From Bradyrhizobium sp. AS23.2 (GTDB taxonomy: Bacteria > Pseudomonadota > Alphaproteobacteria > Rhizobiales > Xanthobacteraceae), in NCBI RefSeq assembly GCF_001908185.1, contig NZ_LGHM01000044.1:1-54212 (forward strand): DNA of 54,212 bases, written 5' to 3'. The position numbers were made by a program, and so were the translations under genes. Under the pieces are notes generated by a model that had not been told where the DNA came from, made no database searches, and worked only from the letters and a program-made list of their open reading frames with translations. Every line of letters begins with the position of its first letter. Positions within the stretch are counted from its first letter, which is position 1. Positions 49,063 through 54,212 of this stretch are shown in pieces.

Positions 49063-50805
49063 TCAACAGGTCGGAGCCCGCGTACACCAACGCCGCGCGC
49101 CTTCCGGGTTACCGCGGAAGGCTCCCGAAGAAGACATGGCCCGTTCATAACAGCCAGGCAGCGGACCCATGCACTGCTTGTAGGTACCGCTTGCTTGGGC
49201 GGCCACGGCCCGCGCCGCGGGTCGCTCCCTAGCAGTGCTGCCTTCTCCCTCCTCCCGAGACGACGGCTTGTTCACGGCTACCTTCTGACAAACACCTTCC
49301 TCGTTCAGATGATAACCTGAGCGGCACGCGATCCGGGTACATCGGTCCCCTTCCGGCCGATAGCCATTGCCGCAAGTCAACGGGCACACCCGACCTGTCT
49401 TCGTCTTCACGGCGTCCAGGGCTTCAACACTCGCCGCCTTTGGGTCGAACATCGTTCCAGCGTTCTTGTTGAAGAGAGCTAGAGACCGCTCCGATGCTGA
49501 ACTCCATATGCCTGCTGTCGCATCAGAGAGACAGCCCACCCGACGAAGCTCCTGTTGCAGGGAGCTTATCAGTGCAGCGGGAGACAGATCCGCCGTCGCA
49601 GATGGATTGAGTGCTGCTACCCGTTTTTCGGCCGAGCCGACAAGCTTTTCCTGAGCCGCGAGGCGAGCGCCCTCCGCCGCAGCAGCCTTTTCCCGCTCTG
49701 CGGCCGTCGCTTTCTCAGCGGCTATACGTGCCTCCTCGGCACGCTTTACGGCCTCGGCCGCCTTGATCTGCTCGGCCTGCTGCGCGCCCTGAGCCGCCAA
49801 TCGCGCCCTTTCCAATTCCGCTAACCGTGCCTTCTCGGCGGCCGCTGCACGAATCTCCTCGGCGGCGATCTTCCTGAGCTGGACTCTGGCCAGATTGGAA
49901 TAGAAACCGTCAGGATAGGCTTGGAGGAAAGCCTCCCAACCCTCGCGCTCGCCGGCCTGTAACGCGAGCTCGTATGCGCGTCTCACGCCCGCATCAGCGT
50001 CTGCCCGCGGTGTGGGCGCACTCGGCTGAGCCGGAACCAACGGCACATCGTCGCCCCCCAGCGAGCCGTAAACATACGGCTCCTGACGATTGCCGGTGGA
50101 CTTCAGCACGTCGTCCCGGACATACCCAAATGCCCTCCGAAGGTCGAGGCCTGGTTTTGTGATATACTTGACCAACGCGGCTGTGAAAGGGCTGTTCTTG
50201 CCATCGCCGTCGGCTGCGGTCGAACCTGCTTTCGAAGCGAAGGCGATTAACGTGTTCGCGCTCGCTGGCTCGACCTTGGCAAGCCCTCGGCCGATCGTCC
50301 GAGAGGCCATTGTGCGCTTCATGGAGCGCGCGAACGGATTGTCCCGACAGGCATCGAGGATAACTAGTCTCAGCTGCTTGGCAGGCTCTACTGACACCAG
50401 GACCCGATCAAGCGTGAGCGCCTCATCGTAAACGTCGATGTCTCGCTCTAGGACGGCGTCGACAGGCACAAGATAGTTGACACCATCGACCTCGATGCCG
50501 TGTCCGGCGTAGTAGACGACGGCCACATCGGCGTCGCGAGATTTGTCGATGAAGTCGCGTAGCGCGCGGCGCATGTCGTTCACCTTAAGGTCACGACGGA
50601 GTTCCACGTTGTCGAAGCCGACAGCGTTGAACATCTCAGCTATCAGCGTGGCATCGTTCGCCGGATTGGAAAGGGGGGCTGTCTTTTCGTATTTTGAATT
50701 GCCTATAACGAGCGCTACCCGTTTCTCTGCTACCGCCCGCTCGGTGCCCAGGCAGAGCATCATCAGCACTAGGGGCAGCATCATTCTGCGAAGCGCGCGC
50801 GGCAT
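49063..50805 (-). CDS. Secreted caspase-like (peptidase C14) protein
   Basis: The 580-residue protein has a signal peptide (cleavage near AVA at residue 26), then a caspase fold at about 28-260 with catalytic His102 (VVYYAGHGIEVDG) and Cys153 (VILDACRDNPF). After a linker comes a long Ala/Glu/Lys/Arg coiled coil (about 320-410), a helical region, and a Cys-rich segment (CPLTCGNGYRPEGDRCTRIA, CRSGYHLNEEGVCQ) near 490-530. Bacterial metacaspase-like proteins of this type are frequent in Bradyrhizobium; their substrates are unknown. The ATG at 50805 gives MPRALRRMMLPLVLMML; a start at 50832 would add nine polar residues. Confidence 0.88.
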   Translation of the reverse strand: MPRALRRMMLPLVLMMLCLGTERAVAEKRVALVIGNSKYEKTAPLSNPANDATLIAEMFNAVGFDNVELRRDLKVNDMRRALRDFIDKSRDADVAVVYYAGHGIEVDGVNYLVPVDAVLERDIDVYDEALTLDRVLVSVEPAKQLRLVILDACRDNPFARSMKRTMASRTIGRGLAKVEPASANTLIAFASKAGSTAADGDGKNSPFTAALVKYITKPGLDLRRAFGYVRDDVLKSTGNRQEPYVYGSLGGDDVPLVPAQPSAPTPRADADAGVRRAYELALQAGEREGWEAFLQAYPDGFYSNLARVQLRKIAAEEIRAAAAEKARLAELERARLAAQGAQQAEQIKAAEAVKRAEEARIAAEKATAAEREKAAAAEGARLAAQEKLVGSAEKRVAALNPSATADLSPAALISSLQQELRRVGCLSDATAGIWSSASERSLALFNKNAGTMFDPKAASVEALDAVKTKTGRVCPLTCGNGYRPEGDRCTRIACRSGYHLNEEGVCQKVAVNKPSSREEGEGSTARERPAARAVAAQASGTYKQCMGPLPGCYERAMSSSGAFRGNPEGARRWCTRAPTC

Positions 50806-51092
50806 GGTCTCACCCTCGATCGCGGACTTCAAAGCTACTCAGGACTGCGATATTCGCAAGCTTTCTCTCGGTCGGAGGAGACGCAGATCCTACCGCTGAC
50901 TACAAATGAGGCCTGTGATTCTTGTCACGTTCACCTTGGAAGGGGACTATCGGGAGACGCCAGCGCCAGACCTTTTCACTTCTCAATAACCGCGTCTGAG
51001 TTACACTTCATCTCACGGACGCAACGCCGCTTCGCCGACGGCACCCACCGCGCAATCCCGCGCCCTTCCTCTCCCCCCCCCGTCGGCGATCA
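50806..51092. other. Intergenic region between divergent caspase-like and tail-collar genes
   Basis: No gene seen. The stretch should contain promoters for both divergent genes. A run of C (CTCTCCCCCCCCG near 51070-51082) lies just ahead of the collar gene and leaves no good ribosome site there. Confidence 0.4.
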
Positions 51093-52241
51093 ATGTCATC
51101 CACGCCCTACAACCGTCAGACGTCCTTTGCCCTGTTCAGCGCTGAAAACCCGAGCGCGCAGCAGCCGGGCAATGCCCTTGATGCCGAGTTCAACGCCGTC
51201 AAGGTCTCTCTCGACGATACCCAGCAAAACCTCGCAAAGATCCAAGATGCCGACGGTGCGCTGAAGCGCGGCTCGGTTGGCAAAGAGCAGTTCAATTCAA
51301 GTGTGACGCTTGGCTTCGCCGCACCGGCGCAGTGGGCGAGCGGCGTTCTCTACACTGCGAACGTCAGTACAATTTTCCACAATTCAATCTTCTATATCGC
51401 CAACGTCACGCATACTTCTGGCGCCGGCTTCGAGCCTGACAAATGGGACGAGATCGCTGACTTCACGGCGGCCGCCGCAATTCCAGACGATTCGATCACT
51501 TCCGCGAAGTTGGCCGACGGCGCGGTGGCCGCAAACAAGCTGGCCGATGGCGTCGTGGCCAATTCGAAGCTCGCGACGGGCGCCGTCACGACGAACAAGC
51601 TGGCTGACCAAGGCATCACCAATCCGAAGATTGCTGACGCCGCGGTGAGCTTCACAAAGTTGGCTGATGACGCCAACCGGGTGATCCCGGCCGGCGCGCT
51701 GGTGCCTTTTGCGGGCACAAGCGCCCCATCGGGGTGGTTGTTGTGCTTTGGGCAATCCTTGCTTCGCACGGATTATCCTGCGCTGTTCGCCGCGGTCGGC
51801 ACAACGTACGGCGCAGCCGATGGCACGCACTTCACGTTGCCGGACATGCGAGGGCGGATCCCGTTCGGCGCTGATAACCTGGGCGGCGTGGCTGCCAATA
51901 GATTAACTTCCGCTGGTGGCGGGATCGACGGCTCTACGCTCGGCTCAGTCGGCGGGCAGCAAAACCGCACCCTGCAAACGGCAAACCTCCCGCCATATAC
52001 GCCGACCGGTACCATCACGAACGGATCGATTTCAGGCACAGCAAACACCGTCGTCCTCGGCAACACATCGGGCGGTGGCGGTGTCGGCGGTGGCGGCACT
52101 TTTGGTATTACCGGCAACGCGTCTTTGACCGTATCGCAGGGCAGCTCGACCTTCACCGGCAGCGCGCAGGGCGGCAGCAGCACACCGGTGCAGACACCGC
52201 CGCCAGGCATCGTCCTCAACTACATTATCAAGGCGCACTGA
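51093..52241 (+). CDS. Phage tail-collar domain protein
   Basis: The 382-residue protein has an N-terminal shaft region (1-130), then a series of about ten-residue repeats, SAKLADGAVAANKLADGVVA and NSKLATGAVTTNKLADQGI, typical of tail fibres. The collar domain at about 205-270 contains PSGWLLCFGQSLLRTDYPAL, GTHFTLPDMRGRIPFGADN. The C-terminal part is Gly/Ser/Thr-rich (GNTSGGGGVGGGGTFGITGN). Such proteins bind receptors at the tip of tails. No other structural genes are nearby, so it is a prophage leftover. Confidence 0.88.
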   Translation: MSSTPYNRQTSFALFSAENPSAQQPGNALDAEFNAVKVSLDDTQQNLAKIQDADGALKRGSVGKEQFNSSVTLGFAAPAQWASGVLYTANVSTIFHNSIFYIANVTHTSGAGFEPDKWDEIADFTAAAAIPDDSITSAKLADGAVAANKLADGVVANSKLATGAVTTNKLADQGITNPKIADAAVSFTKLADDANRVIPAGALVPFAGTSAPSGWLLCFGQSLLRTDYPALFAAVGTTYGAADGTHFTLPDMRGRIPFGADNLGGVAANRLTSAGGGIDGSTLGSVGGQQNRTLQTANLPPYTPTGTITNGSISGTANTVVLGNTSGGGGVGGGGTFGITGNASLTVSQGSSTFTGSAQGGSSTPVQTPPPGIVLNYIIKAH

Positions 52242-52243
52242 CA

Positions 52244-53284
52244 ATGCCCCAACTCGTCGAATTCGAAGGCAACGTCCACCAATTCCCTGATGACTTCACG
52301 CAAGCGGAAATTCGGCGCGCGTTGAGCTCCCGTCCGCGCTCCTCGCAGCCGCCAATTCCTCCGCTACCGCCTGGCTACCAGCTCGATCCGCCGGCCGCCG
52401 TCCCGCCGCTTCCTCCCGGCTACAAGCTCGATGGTCCAGTCACGGATCCTGCGCTCATCGCGCAGCTCGAGGGCAAAACCTCGCCGCCAAGACCCGTGAC
52501 AAATCCCGCGTTGATCGCGCAACTCGAAGGAGCTCCGCCGGCGAGCAAGCCGGGAATGTTTGACGATCTCATTCCGGCGAAACCTGCGCAGCAAGCGCCG
52601 ACGGTATCGTTTGAGGATTTGATCCCGCTGCAGCCAGCGGCCGCGCCCGCCGCGCCCGCGGCTACGCCCGGTCTAGGTGCCCAAAACGCGGCGCAGAACG
52701 GCCGTCTCTACGTTTCCCCCGAGCCCCCGAAGCCCATCGAGCGCCCGGCGTCGATCCTGCCGAGCAGTGTTGGCGGCGCGGTGCGCGACTTCACCGTCGG
52801 CGCCCAGGGCGTCGGCCCGTGCCCACCTATCCCGTTACGTACCCCCGTCACTTTCCCTGTTTCATATCCTGTGGCTAACGCACTCCTTGGGAGAGCGACA
52901 GGGGGGAGCTCTAAAGTCCGTAATGCGCAGGTGCTGATTGGCATCTACGGCCAGTCGAACGGCTTCCACCACTACGGCGGCGGTGCACTGTTCTCAAACT
53001 CGCCTCCGGCGCCCAATGCGGGAACGTCGTGGTTTGATGGCACGTCGTGGAGCACGACCATCCCGAACTATAACGGCCTTCGCGAGCTGATGAACGGCGT
53101 GAACAGCGCCTCGGGGAAAACCGTTGGCGCGCTCGGGGGGCAGTCGTCGGTCAGTCGATCAGCCAGTCGGTCAGAATTAGCCTATGTTAATTTTTTTGGA
53201 GATGAACGACAGCGTATTTCTCACACTAGTTATTGCGGCCGCAGTCTTCACCGTCGCAGCCACGTCGGTGCTCGTCCTCGGTAG
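52244..53284 (+). CDS. Chimeric, C-terminally disrupted phage-associated protein
   Basis: The 346-residue frame starts MPQLVEFEGNVHQFPDDFTQ and is Pro-rich to about 190, with repeats PPLPPGYQLDPP / PPLPPGYKLDGP, PALIAQLEG (twice) and FDDLIP / FEDLIP. From about 205 the character changes; VLIGIYGQSNGFHHYGGGAL has the GQSN motif of SGNH/GDSL esterases, followed by an incomplete domain. After about residue 305 (GGQSSVSRSASRSELA) the sequence no longer looks like a domain and ends by chance. This suggests two phage genes joined by deletion and then cut. It follows the tail gene with two bases between. Confidence 0.65.
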   Translation: MPQLVEFEGNVHQFPDDFTQAEIRRALSSRPRSSQPPIPPLPPGYQLDPPAAVPPLPPGYKLDGPVTDPALIAQLEGKTSPPRPVTNPALIAQLEGAPPASKPGMFDDLIPAKPAQQAPTVSFEDLIPLQPAAAPAAPAATPGLGAQNAAQNGRLYVSPEPPKPIERPASILPSSVGGAVRDFTVGAQGVGPCPPIPLRTPVTFPVSYPVANALLGRATGGSSKVRNAQVLIGIYGQSNGFHHYGGGALFSNSPPAPNAGTSWFDGTSWSTTIPNYNGLRELMNGVNSASGKTVGALGGQSSVSRSASRSELAYVNFFGDERQRISHTSYCGRSLHRRSHVGARPR

Positions 53285-53288
53285 TTGA
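53202..53288 (+). CDS. Possible 28-residue membrane peptide
   Basis: MNDSVFLTLVIAAAVFTVAA followed by TSVLVLGS: one hydrophobic helix. A GGAG lies directly against the ATG, which is poor spacing. It overlaps the 3' end of the chimeric frame in another reading frame. Confidence 0.25.
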   Translation: MNDSVFLTLVIAAAVFTVAATSVLVLGS

Positions 53289-53356
53289 TCTAACTCAAGC
53301 CGCGCACGGCTCCCCGGTACACTTGCTATGAGCAGGAAACCCGAGCGAGGGTGCTC

Positions 53357-53437
53357 ATGCGGCCGTGGACGGTTCAATCGTTGGTCTGGGCGCTGGCCGG
53401 TATCGGTCTGCTTGCAATCCTCTCTATGATCCATTGA
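53357..53437 (+). CDS. Possible 26-residue membrane peptide
   Basis: MRPWTVQSLVWALAGIGLLA followed by ILSMIH: a single membrane helix with a basic start. GCGAGGG lies nine bases upstream of the ATG. Very small, so only tentative. Confidence 0.3.
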   Translation: MRPWTVQSLVWALAGIGLLAILSMIH

Positions 53438-53559
53438 AGCCGCCTCAGTTGGCAGTCTCTTCGCCGCTGGCGGGCCCCAAAGCGATGCGAAAAATTGCCA
53501 CATGATCAACAGCACCACGATCTACAACATGGCGTAGATAGTCCTGCGGCCGATCCGGT

Positions 53560-53684
53560 TCATTCGAGGACCTCATATTCGAACGCCACGCCTTCGGGAT
53601 CGTTCTCCTCAAACCATGTCTCTGCAGCATCCTGGCTGAAAACACCTTTTGGTCATAGTTCTCGCTCCATCGCAGGATGGTCAA
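53560..53684 (-). pseudogene. Frame-broken small conserved hypothetical gene
   Basis: On the minus strand one frame reads LTILRWSENYDQKVF and a second, one base off, reads SQDAAETWFEENDPEGVAFE followed by YEVLE and a stop. Together they make a coherent short protein of a type I recall from Bradyrhizobium. The break is at a run of four A (53639-53642); one extra base would restore the frame. The DNA reads as one damaged gene. Confidence 0.45.
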
Positions 53685-53784
53685 ATCGCTAAAGTTCAAT
53701 GAGCATTCACCGGGCGTTCATGAACCTTTATGCGCTACGGCGAGTTCTTATTGATGAGGCAGGTTTACGGATGGGGACTGATCA

Positions 53785-53970
53785 ATGAAGCGCCTCCGGT
53801 TCAAACCAAAGTCCTCGCTGAAGGTACGGCTTGCTATAGAAGCCCGGCAGTTGAGCGACGGAGCCGAGACCTTCCCACCCGGGCACAAACGAGACAGTCT
53901 GCTTATGAAGTCCCGACAGACCAAAGTTGCGTCCGACATAGTCGGGTGGCTGATATCACCGGGTAGGTGA
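53785..53970 (+). CDS. Small basic helical protein, conserved hypothetical
   Basis: The 61-residue protein starts MKRLRFKPKSSLKVRLAIEA and contains RQLSDGAETFPPGHKRDSLL, then SRQTKVASDIVGWLISPG. I recall a family of short Bradyrhizobium proteins with the pattern RLAEEA...LPPG..R..LLRKARQ...WL.SPG; this matches it. The function is unknown. Located at the far end of the phage-derived region. Confidence 0.6.
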   Translation: MKRLRFKPKSSLKVRLAIEARQLSDGAETFPPGHKRDSLLMKSRQTKVASDIVGWLISPGR

Positions 53971-54119
53971 TCCTGCCGCTCGCCGCGGTGGCCGCAAAGA
54001 CCGGCTACATCAGCGGATGGACGGCAGAGGATGATCTCCGGATCACGCCAGGCGAGCGTGTACGGCAGTCTTCCGGTGGGCCGATTAAATCGATAACGCG
54101 AGCCCGCTCGGCACCACGC

Positions 54120-54212
54120 CTAATTCGGCCCGGCGACCCTCCCGTCATCGATAGAGGCTGCAAGGCCGTGGGCGATCAGCTTTCGATTTGCTTCACCGTC
54201 GAGATCGGCCAT
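54120..54212 (-). CDS. Possible C-terminal fragment or short gene at window edge
   Basis: The minus strand is open from the edge to a stop at 54120-54122 and reads MADLDGEANRKLIAHGLAAS followed by IDDGRVAGPN. It could start at the very last base of the window or continue beyond it. Composition looks coding but it is too short to identify. Confidence 0.25.
   Translation of the reverse strand: MADLDGEANRKLIAHGLAASIDDGRVAGPN

Noticed and set aside
47688..54212. Second copy of the tRNA-Pro 3' end as an attachment site
   Set aside because: I searched by eye for the last 30 bases of the tRNA in the downstream region and found none; it may lie beyond the window.
53967..54212. Plus-strand frame starting GTG at 53967 and open to the edge
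   Set aside because: No domain or ribosome site, and its composition (RARSAPRLIRPGDPP) looks like chance high-GC sequence.

Overview
The window is chromosomal DNA of an alphaproteobacterium, most likely a Bradyrhizobium or close relative. The evidence is the high GC content, the gene order (NYN protein, rpoZ, rel, pdxJ-acpS-lepB-rnc-era-recO), a HemB with the Asp-rich Mg-type metal site, a K+-independent H+-pyrophosphatase, and many copies of the GC-rich palindromic intergenic repeats typical of this group. No database search was run; all family names come from motifs and recalled family knowledge.

Region 1 (1-11583) is core housekeeping: an NYN-domain protein cut by the window edge, RNA polymerase omega, the (p)ppGpp synthetase/hydrolase, vitamin B6 synthesis, holo-ACP synthase, signal peptidase I, RNase III, Era, RecO and topoisomerase IV subunit A. 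Several pairs overlap at ATGA junctions, which suggests translational coupling. Region 2 (11584-31076) is more accessory: a chromate-resistance pair (rhodanese-ChrB fusion plus ChrA), a secreted metallo-beta-lactamase-fold hydrolase, DMT and MFS transporters, a class III cyclase, a large protein joining a trypsin-like protease to an S1/P1-nuclease/phospholipase-C-like zinc domain, mntH with a likely manganese-regulator site, a PIN/AbrB toxin-antitoxin pair, the leucyl/arginyl-transferase Bpt (frameshifted here), an RDD protein, hemB and a MarR regulator.

Region 3 (31077-47765) is core again: glyA, nrdR and the riboflavin/nusB/thiL cluster; hppA; a Bug-type binding protein; bamE facing a bc1-complex chaperone and YceD; then plsX (frameshifted here), fabH, ihfA, a MerR regulator and a tRNA-Pro(GGG). 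Region 4 (47766-54212), directly after the tRNA, has a different character: short orphan genes, a secreted caspase-like protein, a phage tail-collar protein, a chimeric truncated phage protein and a frame-broken small gene. It reads as a decayed prophage or island beside a tRNA, though no integrase or second attachment site is visible.

The observations most worth a second look are the protease/zinc-hydrolase fusion at 19981-22452, single-base disruptions in homopolymers of two conserved genes (plsX, bpt), a possible structured RNA ahead of glyA, and mutually exclusive hairpins at 48431-48501.
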